This document shows, piece after piece, positions 32,621-43,429 of a stretch of DNA of 64,000 nt; position 1 is the first letter of the stretch; each line of letters starts with the position of its first letter. The translations under genes were made by a program, and so were the position numbers. This DNA is from Blakeslea trispora (taxonomy: Eukaryota > Mucoromycota > Mucoromycetes > Mucorales > Choanephoraceae). Where the stretch lies: NCBI GenBank assembly GCA_025331445.1, contig JAIWNE010000127.1, forward strand, positions 1-64,000, read 5' to 3'. The notes under the pieces were generated by a model that saw only the letters and a program-made list of their open reading frames with translations, had not been told where the DNA came from and did no database searches.

Positions 32621-35561
32621 CACTACACATAAAGGGTCGTCGCGCGCACGCCAATTTCTGCGGATAACTTGACTGTAACGCACGTTCCAGGCATGACGCG
32701 CGCAAAGCGTAGGCGTCATGTGTTTTGGCATTGTGACGACACAGCGAAACACTGTCATGTGTCAACGCATTGGAAGACAGGGCGGAGCAACGTCTTGTGT
32801 TTTCGCATCAGAATTTGAGTGAACCTCTTTGTCTTTCGCTTCTATTAAAGAAACCTGATTGGATTGTTTACTCTTGACATCCTCATTCAATTGGCTTTTT
32901 TGACGATATATACAATCATTAATTCGTTTTAATTGGCTTCATACTCGGTATTTTTATTGAATGTATGCTTTTAATTGGACAAAATGGGCTTCTTTACGTC
33001 AATACACTTCTTTATGATTGGGTTATATAGGTCAAATATAGAGGATTATAGGTCTAAAAATAGAGCTTTTTATCATAAAAAATGGTATATAAGGGCTGAA
33101 AATAATTGCTTATACAGGGGGAAAATATTAGGGGTTCTATAGAAATCCAGGTAGAATGACCAGGCACAAATACAGCCAAAATGGTAGGCAAAATGATGGG
33201 CAAAATACGGCCAAAAAGCAGGCGAAAGAGCAAATTCAGTTATCCCGAAATGTCAGAAAAACCTTAACAAAATGACTATTAAAATGCTAAAACAGTTAGT
33301 TATAAAGCAAGCAGAAAATAACGTCATTTACTTACTTTAAAAGTCTCAAACAGCCATCCGGAAAGTAAATGGTAATGCGCTAAAATGATAGAAGCTCAAC
33401 AACAGAAAAAAGACTATAAAAAGTGAATAAGTTAAACCGAAATGAGATAATTTAATCATTTACTTACATACTAAAGCATCATAGCATCTCAGGTTATAAT
33501 CATATTCAATTACGAGTGTCTAAGGTAACTAAATAGAACGGTTAGAGAGGTCTTGAATCATATTCGATGGCTTTACTTACTTTTATACCAAGTTTCTCAG
33601 AAAAGACAAAATTACGTGACTAATCCTAAAAAAAAAAGATGGTAAGTAAACAGCAATATATTGTTTGTCAAATTGTACCTTAAATTATGTATCAGTCTTC
33701 ATAAGCTCTAAAGATAACATGCCTACATGAAGAATAGTATTCAATAAACTGTTGCTTAAGTATGGGAAAGTACTTACATGTTTTATTTCAAAATATAAAA
33801 AAAGTAAAAGAAATGGAAGAGAAAAGAATAAAAAAAAAGGAAAAAGTATGTCTAAATAAAATAACATATTGACAAATTTCTATTTTCGTGATAAAAAATG
33901 AATCGAAAACAAAAAAAGATCTGTAAAAATACGATCCGTAGAAAATTAGATGGACAGAGACTGAAGATAGATGATTTTTTTCTCTCATCAGTAACACAAA
34001 GAATAACTGTTCACATTGTACTTTACATGAGACTTTGCTAATCAGCTTAATAGTGTAGATATCCATAGGCCATGTAATTCAACTTAACAGATAGTCAAGA
34101 TGGTTTACTTAAATTGCAAAAGCAAGCCATTTAAAATAGACAATGTTGACATTAAATGAGCCCTTTTTTTTAAAAAAACAGGTTTTCTGAGGTGTTATTT
34201 TTTCCCAGACAGTTTTTTTCTTTTTCCTTCTATTTTCTTTTTTTATTACTAAATGAACTTTTACTCACTACTTGTATATTTTTAACCAAGTTGATGAGCC
34301 TCAACAAACTCCCGTCATCACAACAAAGCAACGCAATGCAAGTGCGCAATCAACAATCTTACAAGAGTTTAGAAGTTTAGAGCAAAAAAACACGTAAACA
34401 AAACTAGAATGACTTTGACTGTGTCTACAAAAAAAAAGAGCTATCGCCAGCAAACGTGTAAGATCCTCTCATTTCAGCATCACTGTTTTTCTACACCCAA
34501 GCTTTAGTTATTGCAGTACACAGTTATTGAAATCTACTGTTGAACGCTTTACAAGAGGTAAGTAATACTTTTGGTTTAAATTGTAAACGGCTCTTTATTG
34601 GAATGGACTGCATCACGAACAGTGACCTTGAATATTTGGTTGAAGAATTGTTTTTAAGCAATAAAAAAAAAGACAACATCTTTCTTGTCAAGTTATTACT
34701 TTATTTTTATATGTGGCAATGTTATTCTGGATGATATGTATAGAAACGAGTATAAGGGAATAGAATACGGTAAAAAGGGCTGCTAGCATAGAATAGTGTG
34801 TGATAATGACTTTGGATTTACCTTATCTATCAAATATAAAAGGGATTAGCGTCTTTGTACTGTATTTCAAAAATAAACCTTTGATACGAGTAGCTTTAAC
34901 AAGATCAAGCATAAGGATTAAATTATGTTTGTATGTTGCTTACGTCTTTATTTTGACAGCTTTTGGCTTTTCAAACTACCCATCTTTAAGCAATCGTTTA
35001 AGTTTTTTTTTAGGTGTCTCTTTTATTTTCAACCTCTTTTTTTTTATGTATTTTTTCTAGTATTTTTTTTTGAGAGTCTCTTTTTTTTAGTGCTTTAAGT
35101 TTTTTATTTCCCATTTTTAAAAGATTTTCCCAATTAATTTGTGAGTCGCATTCTCAATTTTTAATTTCTTCATTTCCGAAAGTATTTTCCAATTTTTTTA
35201 AGCAGTGATTTTTTAAGTCTTGATATTTTTTGAAGAAAAAATGACAAGTCAATTTAAACTCCTTAGCATTAAGAAAATCAAGTTGCTTCAAAATCTTAAG
35301 CAGAGAAAAAATCACTGCCAAAAAATTTAAAGAGCGAAATTTCTTTAAGCAGTGAAATGATAAAAGAAATGTAAATGGTAATAACTTTATGAAAATACAT
35401 CCAATTTTAAATTTGTAAAAAGTTTTGGAAGCCTAGAAAATGCATCTAAATATCTGCCAAAAAAAACAGCAACTTTCATAGTTAAAATCAAAAGTTGAAA
35501 AAATAAGGCCCATGTTAGCCGCACGTGTCCGACGTGCGTCCGACACGGGTTAAGTGTAGTG
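32621..35561. mobile_element. CACTA-3: non-autonomous CACTA element
   Basis: A 2941-bp element has termini CACTACACATAAAGGG at left and CACTACACTTAACCCG at right (reverse complement). The target duplication AAC lies at 32618-32620 and 35562-35564. The left 200 bp are unusually GC-rich, with GCGCGCACGCC, GACGCGCGC and GACGACACAG motifs; the right tip has ACGTGTCCGACGTGCG. Its interior and right arm follow the CACTA-1/CACTA-2 pattern. I recognise no gene. The AAC duplication overlaps the first C of CACTA-4, so CACTA-3 landed exactly on that element's edge. Confidence 0.9.
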
Positions 35562-35584
35562 AACACTACGGGTAAAAGCTTGTC

Positions 35585-37032
35585 TGTTTTATATCTGAAA
35601 ACCCCTGTTTGGAATATTTAACCGACTTTGTCGGTTAACGACAGAAAAAGACAAAACACAGACTAATCGGTTTAAGGATTTATTAGGCCTTTAACCGACA
35701 ATTTTCTCGCTGCTTAAAAATTGTCAGTTAAAGGGTGTTTTAGACTTTTAACTGACAGATAATGCATGTCGGTTAAAGGGCAATCCTTTGATCTTATTTG
35801 CTTTCTTGATTAAAACACCCTTGATACCATTGGCTTAAAGAGACCTCTTGTACTTCTTTCGGTCTTTATACCCCTTTACTCCCATAGGATCTCTCACGTT
35901 ACATTATTACACAATTTTTTCAATTACACTCCTTTGCTATTTGACCTTAGTTTAAAGATGTATGCTCTATTTGGCAGTTGTTACTTTTCTTTATTGGCTA
36001 GTATGCTTTCGTTACTACTCTTTTCGTACTCGGTTAAAATATATTACGGAAGGCTTTTTTTAAATTCTTTTATATAATTGGTTTATTCATAATCAGTTAT
36101 TACTATATACGATCTATCTATAGGATTTGTGTCCATATATTATTGGCTAATCCAATGCTCAATATACTGGGTCCCCCGTACTCATTTGTACCTCTTTACC
36201 TAGCCTTGGGTATTGCAGTATTCATATTTTGTGCTTACCTTTAGAACCGTTGTTTTCAGAGCTATACGTTTATTATTCAGTCAGGGAACCAGAATAAGAC
36301 AGAAGCAGTTTGTATCTCTTCTTGAGGCCATTAGACGATCTTTGTAAAAGAAAAAGAACTATAGTGAAATAAAAAGAAAGGGTTATTAGAATCAATTGCA
36401 AACGCAAATGTTAGAAATTATTTACCTTTTCATTATGATAAACATCAGCCTTCGCAGTAAGAGTCCATCAGATAGAACATCTACAAAATACATCAAATGC
36501 AAAATTAGATCGAGCTTATTCAGTTACATCTTATTTTTTTATGTTTACTTACAATTTGAGAGTATCAAAGGATTTGGGCTTTCTTTACACACACTTTAAG
36601 AAGGGCAAGGTAACTAGTTATGACTATTAAAAGAAAAGCGTTAGCTTCGTTTCAATGAGAAGATTCTATCATTTACCTTTTTGCGAAAAGTAACAGGAAC
36701 GAAAACTTGGTACTTGCACGATAATACTATACAGTAATTCATATTAATAATTGTTTTCTTTTTTATTTTTAGTAATAGATACATACCATGAACCACTCAT
36801 AAATAGTTTAAAGAAAGAACGAAAGAAAAAAGAAACTAAAAAAATTTTAATTGGTTTTTAACGATTTAAATGTTTTGTCCTGAGCCACTTGGTGTTTAAA
36901 TCATGTTTCATTCAAATTCCGATTGTGTCAAATCAATTCAAATCAAAGTATCTAATGCTGACAGTATAAAAGACTTTGTGCCTGATTTCATTTTGTTGAT
37001 TGTCTTTATCATCATTTCTATACAAATCAAGC
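35585..37032. other. Left non-coding arm of CACTA-4
   Basis: No gene is seen. The outer about 200 bp hold (T)TAACCGAC repeats, including the inverted pair CCGACTTTGTCGG. About 35784-36245 is homologous to element C (TACATTATTACAC, TTTGCTATT.GACCTT, GTTAAAATATA). A TATAAAAG at about 36966 lies some 65 bp before the accessory-gene ATG. Confidence 0.7.
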
Positions 37033-38182
37033 ATGTTTCACACTACCACTTCCAACAACACCAACACTAACGCCGTTGCTGTTCCCATTCCTGTACCTAA
37101 CGCTGTTAGCATCAGCGGTACTGTCTCTACTCCTCGTCAGAACAACACGGCCATCAACAGAGAAGTACAAGAGTTGAAGCGAGCCCTTGCTAACACCAAT
37201 CAGCAGCTTCAAAGTGTCGAGGCCAAGAACAACCTGCTATCTCGCCAGCTGAATGACTTGAATGCAAAATTTACTACCAATTCGACTAGCACTAATACCA
37301 AGTTTCGATTCCCTGGCACCAAAGACGATTTAAAGATACTCCGTGTTAGTGCTATTCATAATCTATTCTTTCGGCTTTACTCATCGTTTCTATTTAGTGT
37401 CTTATAATCGATATTGAAAGAGAACAGCTCGGCGAAAATGGCTGGAGACTAGATGAGACACTAATCAATGGTCCTTACAATGGACAAAAAGTGAAGACAA
37501 TCATCAGCAATTTTGAGGTACATCACACGTACTTTATTATTCTTCGTGATAAAGTCTGGAGCTCTACAGACAGAGCAAACTTTGTCAAGTATGTCCTTGG
37601 CAAACGCTTCAACAGCCTTCGTGACGAAAAAAAGAAGAAGGATTTGCCAGAAGAAGCTAGAGAAGAAATCCAAAGAAAGAATAGTTATGCGACTCGCAAA
37701 TCACAAGTAAGATATTTTGATTACAAGTTCTCATGTTTCGCAATCGCTAACAACAATATTTCGATAAATAGATCTTGAAAAGAAGAAGAAACACGTACAG
37801 CAATTTCAAGCATCGCCTTCAAAGTTACTATGGAACGGATGCTGAGTGCACTTCAGTACTCGTTCCAGATATGATTTCAGACCAAGAGGATGAGTTAGAT
37901 GCTGACGGTGAAGAAGTAAGACTAAGAAAGACTCCAAAATACAGAACAGAAAAGGTTAGTAGACTACAGCAAACTATTGTGAATATAATAACTAATTTGC
38001 TTAAATAGTGTGACGAGTTTTTTGATGAGTTGGATGCAATTCGCAACGCCAACACAAAAGCCAGAAACCGTCGATTCATACCCACCAAGATTGGTTCAAG
38101 AATTCGGAAGGAATCACACACCATTACTTCTGAAACACTTGCTGCTTTGCCAACATGGGCGATTGATAGTAATTCTGTTTGA
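37033..38182 (+). CDS. CACTA-4 accessory protein (coiled-coil/basic), 4 exons
   Basis: Exons 37033-37344, 37398-37706, 37772-37954 and 38009-38182 join in frame to 325 residues. All introns are phase 0 and 52-65 bp. I chose the ATG at 37033, after TATAAAAG. The N terminus is Thr/Asn/Pro-rich, then a predicted coiled coil (NREVQELKRALANTNQQLQS...NNLLSRQLNDL), a Lys-rich stretch (RDEKKKKDLPEEAREE), an acidic patch (DQEDELDADGEE) and a basic C terminus ending LAALPTWAIDSNSV. The order of features, exon number and the 61-codon third exon match the accessory gene of CACTA-1, so the two are homologous although overall similarity is low. A DNA-binding or transposase-partner role is inferred from position. 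AATAAA follows at about 38203. Confidence 0.85.
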
Positions 38183-38239
38183 GCCTTTTCTTAAATCTGT
38201 TGTAATAAATACTTTGTAAAAAAAATCATCCTTTGTTTG

Positions 38240-38984
38240 TTACATAATTTTATTTGGTAAATCAACAACGACAGTGATATCTGTGAAAGGTGTATTCAAC
38301 ATGTGAACTAGTGAATTCATTTTTTGTACTGGTAGAATTGAATAGGAACTAACATTTTCGTATTCACACCGAAAAGGACGCATATAAGGTCCAGTGTACT
38401 GAGATAAATCTTCTTTACCGGTACGAGGATTCTTGAACCAGTGGACAAAAGCAAAGTAGTGGTTCAAGTAGCATGTTTTGCCATTGCTATCAGCAAACTG
38501 TGCCTGATGACAAAAAAAGTAATCGACTGATCCAGCACGGAGATGCTCGGTAGTGTCTGTTATATTGACACCTTCCAAATCATCGTTTTTGAAATCATCC
38601 TGGCGAAAGGCATTGAAATCGATGCCAACATTGCTTCCTGTTAGTCTAGAACTGTAAGTGGATCCAAGCACATCAATCTTTTTGAATTTTTTGACATTGT
38701 TGATAACGACAATCGGTGTACTGTATTGTCTTCCGTAATATTCAACCAAACATTGAAAGTGTTCTGGTTTCAAGTGCTTAGGAGCCCCTCGGGCCCAAGT
38801 GAGAGGCACTCTACCGTCCCTGGTCATGGATTCAAAGCCCATAGGATTTCCACCTTTTTGTGAGTACTTGATCATGTCACCTAATGAATAAGGAATACCA
38901 GGTTCTATGATACCCTGATCTTGCAACAAATCCTCACTTGTTTGAATGATATTGTTGTTGTTGTTTTCTGTAGTTTGGTTCATT
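38240..38984 (-). CDS. Separate C-terminal transposase domain of CACTA-4
   Basis: An intact frame from ATG 38984 (MNQTTENNN) to 38240 gives about 248 residues. It contains HFQCLVEYYGRQYSTPIVVINN, FKKIDVLGSTYSSR, DYFFCHQAQF and LNHYFAFVHWFK. In CACTA-1 the equivalent region (FPHLVEYYTQVYG, FKRINILGNKFSS, THYLAFVRWF) is the C-terminal part of a single transposase. Here it is separated from the core by about 610 bp of AT-rich, stop-rich DNA. Either the domain has become its own gene, or a long intron joins the parts. The first exon would need the ATG used here, which follows a poly-Asn region and lacks counterpart sequence in CACTA-1. Its 3' end converges with the accessory gene 58 bp away. Confidence 0.8.
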
Positions 38985-39594
38985 TCGTAGTTGTTTGATA
39001 TATATGAAAGACAAGTATTTCTAATAAAAAACAAATGAATATGATTGATGCTCTAAATGTCTTGATTTAGTTGGATACTATCAATTGATTATCAGCATGG
39101 TGACACAACCCTCTTTTGGCACTACCATTCGAAAAACTACAAAACTTTAACTGATGCGATTGAGATAGGACTGAAAGCTATTGGTAGATTTCCAGATCTC
39201 ACAGTTATTGGTGTATAACATTATGCCAACACTGTTACGTTACAGGCAAAAGACAATTTTAACAAACAAAATATAAACCAAAAATGGTAAGAACGTATCA
39301 CGCTCTGTTTAAATTTGGAGCAGAAGTTTAGTTTTAGTCTAGTTTCTTTTGATTTTTTTGGTTTCTTTTTTTATGTATTAGCTTTTCTTTAATGTTGCAT
39401 CTTCAATAGGCATGACAAACCATAAACTACGCGTAGTAAATCAACCATAAACTTGGTATGCATAGGCAGTAGAAAATAAACGTGATAATAATGTAAGCAA
39501 ATATGTTAAGTTTTTTTGTTTCTATTCTAAAATTTTTTTAATGATATTGATAAGTATATGTAGATCGATAATAACAATAAAAAAAAAGAAGCAA
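38985..39594. other. AT-rich gap between transposase core and C-terminal frame
   Basis: About 610 bp with long T and A runs and stops in every frame. A stop ends the core (LDELS) at 39595. No conserved protein sequence is visible here. It could contain the promoter of the C-terminal frame or be an intron. Confidence 0.55.
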
Positions 39595-42101
39595 TTAGGA
39601 GAGTTCATCTAAGGAGGTGATGCCAGCATCGTTAGAGAAGATTATTGCTTGCATTTTACGCATGTATGTTTTCTCGAAACCATGCTTGTGATTTGTTTTT
39701 ACATTTTTAAGAAAGAGGTTGTTTCTTTCGAAGTTAAACGCCCAAAAGCAAGAGACTGGACCCCATTTGCGCATGCAATCGCGGAGATGCAGCATAAAAT
39801 GAAAATTGGGCGGAACAGATTCAGAGCCGTAGGCTTGTTCATATTTTTGGCAAAGTTTAAGAGATGAGTGTGAACTACATCAATATCAGCAATTTTTATA
39901 ACACCAGAATCTAGGATTCGGAGAGCATGGATCAACTCCATCATGTGCATGTAAACAGAGGCATCAAGAGCGGGAGGACAAAGGAGAGCATGGGCCTTAG
40001 AGGTCATGAAATCTTTAAATTCGACTGCTTTGACATATGAGAACCCAGTTTTAGTAATTTTTTTTTCGACATAGGATTGCCAGGAGCTTGGGGATTAAAA
40101 TCCATATGATATTGCATGATTTGTTGAACCTTCAGATAAGCATCTTCCGGCATCATTTTAATCAGAGAAGTTTTGGCAGCACCCAAGTATAGAACGTGCA
40201 TAGGCTCAATAGCTAACAGGTCGTAGGAGAAGTAAGGCAACTTGAAAAGCACCGAAAAACGAACACCACTTGCTTGCTCTAACTCCTTTCTTTTCTTTGC
40301 TGTGTCAGCCTTCTTCCAAGCACGAGAGCTAGCCCTTGTTTCCTCATTGGTTCTTCTTCTCCAAGTGTTACAATTCCGGTTGCAATAGTTTCTTTGGTTG
40401 CCAGGTTCTGCAAAACGAGGAAACTGCGTATGGCACAAGTGACAACCAAAATTACTATTGAAGGACGTACTACTTGCTAGTTTTTTTGTTGCTGGAAGAT
40501 CCGAGCAGATTGTAGCCAGGCACGCCCTTACGTTGTTCTTAACAACCGAGCCATCTTTCATTACTATCGTCATCTCCACACCATGCAACAACACGAGCAA
40601 CTCATCCACCAATGGCTTCAGGTAATGATTGAATGCAGTGGTTGGAGGTTCTTGAGGACCAGGGATGACTCCCACGAGTACCATATTCTTCTTGAGGTCA
40701 CGGCCGTCGGCTTTAGGTAAGTTCTGTATAGTGAGGTATATACACCCTACACTATAATGGGCACTAAATGGACCAAACCAGTCAACGTTCAGAGTGAGGA
40801 GCAGGTTGTAGTCACCGAGGAAAGCAAAAGGAAGAGGATCGTTTGGAAGTGCCTTGAACTCAGCGAAACCGGTACCATCGTAAATGTCAAGCATGTAGCC
40901 AGGAACAGTCTCACGTCTTCTCCATTCGTTGATCTGGTCAGCAAAACCTTGGCGCAGAAAGAATTTTTTGAGTGTGGAAATGATTGAGCAGTATGGATAC
41001 TCTTTTTGAGGCACAAGTATTGCAACCTCTCTCGTGTAATCGTAGTCATACACTTTGCCTGTACAGTATCTTCCAGACTTATTTGGCTTGAATACTGCAT
41101 TTTGTAAGTCTTGATTGCAAACAATATCCTCGCCTCCAGGCTGGTTCTTTTGTTCGTAGAGATGGTGACAGCTGGTACAAACATTATAGTACTTAATACC
41201 ATCATTACTCAGTTTGAAAAGCTGGCTTCTTTTCAAGAACGTTGCCAATGTTCTTGGAAAGCGGAATACATCGTTTTGGATTTCCAACAGACGGTTAAGA
41301 TCTTCCATGTACTTTTCGATCTGGTGGCGAGGAGTGCTGTTGTTAAACATGTCAGTAACCAGCCGAAAGAGGATCTTAGAAGAAGGGCTTCGAGGAAGTT
41401 TATCAGCTAAGTTGAGAAAAGATACGAGTTGGTATAAGACTACTTGTACTAAAACAGCTGTTATAGAACTACTTACATAGAAGATCAGATTCAGAAGGTG
41501 TAGCAGACTCAGGCTCAGGCTCAGGCACAGTAGAAGCATTGACAGGTTCTTTAACTTCATCGATTTGCATTGGATCTATTGAAAATAATTTTGTCAGTTC
41601 TTTCTCTTTATGCAGACATCACAGTTTAACAAATTTACCAGAGTTTGATGGTTGTTCAGCCAACTCAGTTGTTGGATGTGATATTTGTCGATTGGTAACA
41701 GTAGGAACTGAACGAGAAATAATATAGGCCTTTTATTAGGTGAAGAGAAAAAGTGTTAGACACGATAAAAAACTCTTCTTAATAGAATCTGTGTTTGTAA
41801 ATTGTAATTCAGATGTGGTAAATACCACATTGGATTAAGGAAATGAGGAGTACGTCTGTTGATTGAGTTCTCTGTGGATTGAGAGGTAAAGAATAAGAAT
41901 TAAATGTGAATGGGCTAGATCAGAGATAGATCACTTACTATTGATTTCAAGCCATTGTTGATAGGGCATCTTGTCATACTTGTTGTGAATTTTATGAGAA
42001 CGATGGGTAGAAGGCTTGATAAACTTGGCCTCTTCAGGTCTGTGTTTGCAGATGTCACAAAAACAGTAGATCAAAGTGTTTCCAGTTGGCATAGAAGGCA
42101 T
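39595..42101 (-). pseudogene. CACTA-4 Tnp2-type transposase core, 4 exons, frameshifted
   Basis: Minus-strand exons 42101-41939, 41707-41639, 41575-41477 and 41406 onward join in phase 1 throughout. The N terminus has CFCDICK and basic THRSHKIHNKY, like Plavaka N-terminal zinc motifs. The core has FRFPRTLATFLKR, YNVCTSCHHLYE, LNVDWFGPFSAHYSVGCIYL, VIPGPQEPPTTAFNHYLKPL, FGCHLCHTQFPRF, VRFSVLFKLPYFSYD and EPMHVLYLGAAKT. An A9 run (40058-40066) shifts the frame out of GFSYVKAVEF, and a second one-base lesion near 39860 shifts it into LCQKYEQAYG and FWAFNFERNN. It ends at 39595. The gene organisation matches CACTA-1, except that the C-terminal domain is separate. Confidence 0.9.
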
Positions 42102-42990
42102 TTTAAGGTAAATCAAATAGAAAGTGAGATGGATAGTAGTTTTATTTTATTTTTCTGCTTGTATTTTATATCTTTTTCTTTTGTTTGAACTGCCACCACT
42201 TTGTTACTAATCAAAAGGATTGCACAGAATTTCATTTGTTCCTTGAATGTAGACAAATCAAAAGTCTTTTTGCTTAGAATTCATTGATCGGAAGCATTGT
42301 TTTTGGCTAATGAATATTCTTCTTCAATGTTTGGTTCCTTTCTGTCAACAATTATTAAAGCAAGACATATTCCAAAGCTTGACATCCGTCGATACTGCTT
42401 GATTTTTTATTCAGTTAAATATGCATATCAACACTTCCGAAACTATACCAGTAATTTGTAAGCTGTTCTAATCATTCCTTCTGCTCTTATTTTAGACATA
42501 ATGCCTTCCTAATTTGTCATGAATCAAGAATATTGTTGAAGCTCAGCTGCGCGCTGTTTAGATCAGAATGCGAAGCGATTTAGAAAATTAAATGCCTTTT
42601 TATTGGTTAAAAGTATCAACATCTTTTTTAAAAAAAATTTAAAGTGGTCACAATAAAAAAACTGGATTTTGTTAAAAATGGCGGTTCTTAAATTAGAGTC
42701 GAAAAATGTTCAAATTGAATGCTTCTAAACGCATAGAAAATGATAGTAAAAACAACAATCTTCTTACATATTTACATTCAATATAGTTACAGACATTACT
42801 GCGTCAAATTTCGTTCAATTTTGACCATTTTTCATAAAAATACATTTTACTGCTTAAAATGACCCCTTTAACCGACATAAAACCGACAAAAAATTTAGTC
42901 GGTTAAAGGGGTCAAATTTCATTTCCCTGTAGTGTTCGAACTAGTGCTAGTGTAATAAGCTCTTGGTATACCTTTAGCCTGACACAATTG

Positions 42991-43300
42991 TCATGGCGAT
43001 AAATAGGCATTACCGTAGCACCGAAATAATTTTGGATTTCGCTGACACTAAGGAAATACCTTTGTTTCTACGCAATTGGAATATCAATAAGAAGCGCAGG
43101 TTCAAACCAAATGCTAGCAGTAATAGACCAGCCAAGAGACAGTGCCGGCCCGGACCAGATAATCTCCGCTAAAATATAAATAAGCTGTAATGTTAAGATA
43201 TGATAGATCTTCATCTCTTTAATATCTTAATATTACAGGTAATATTATTATTCATCATTTAAATAAAGTTAATCTCTTTAATATCTTAATATTACAAAAT
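42991..43300 (+). repeat. Diverged LTR relic of the element D lineage
   Basis: Starting TGTCATGGCG, this plus-strand segment encodes EIPLFLRNWNINKKRRFKPN and AKRQCRPGPDNLR up to a stop near 43171. A TATAAATAA follows, and then a repeated unit (CTTTAATATCTTAATATTACA, at about 43217 and 43275). It matches the element D LTR (EIPVFLRNWNVNKKRRFKPK, TATAAATAG, repeated CTTTTAATATCTTTACATCA) at clear but reduced identity. The terminal TGACA is missing. No internal pol sequence adjoins, so it is a truncated or solo LTR. Confidence 0.82.
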
Positions 43301-43350
43301 CAGCAGAGTAATAGGCTTATTTTTCTACATAAAGCTAACACAATAATTGA

Positions 43351-43422
43351 GGGGCTATGGCCCAATGGATAAGGCGTCTGACTACGAATCAGGAGATTCC
43401 AGGTTCGACCCCTGGTAGCCTC
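43351..43422 (+). tRNA. tRNA-Arg (anticodon ACG)
   Basis: A 72-base cloverleaf: acceptor GGGGCTA pairs with TAGCCTC, the D arm contains GCCCAATGGATAAGGC, and the anticodon arm TCTGA-CTACGAA-TCAGG gives anticodon ACG. The T arm is CCAGG-TTCGACC-CCTGG. The internal promoter boxes (TGGCCCAATGG and GGTTCGACC) fit Pol III A and B boxes. There is no intron. It decodes CGU and, with inosine at position 34, CGC and CGA. It lies about 50 bp beyond a Ty3-type LTR relic. Confidence 0.95.
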
Positions 43423-43423
43423 A

Positions 43424-43428
43424 TTTTT
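43424..43428 (+). terminator. Pol III T-run terminator of the tRNA
   Basis: TTTTT begins two bases after the tRNA 3' end, the usual RNA polymerase III termination signal. Confidence 0.8.
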
Positions 43429-43429
43429 G

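Larger units (their letters stand above)
35564..42934. mobile_element. CACTA-4: autonomous CACTA (CMC/Plavaka-like) transposon
   Basis: A 7371-bp element starts CACTACGGGTAAAAGC and ends, in reverse complement, CACTACAGGGAAATG. Tips carry TTAACCGAC-type repeats (near 35620, 35690, 35730 at left; 42868 and 42899 at right). It encodes a four-exon accessory gene (37033-38182, +) and, on the minus strand, a transposase core (39595-42101) plus a separate C-terminal domain frame (38240-38984). Its arms match element C. The left flank is shared with CACTA-2 and CACTA-3; the right flank (TTC) shows no matching duplication. Confidence 0.92.
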
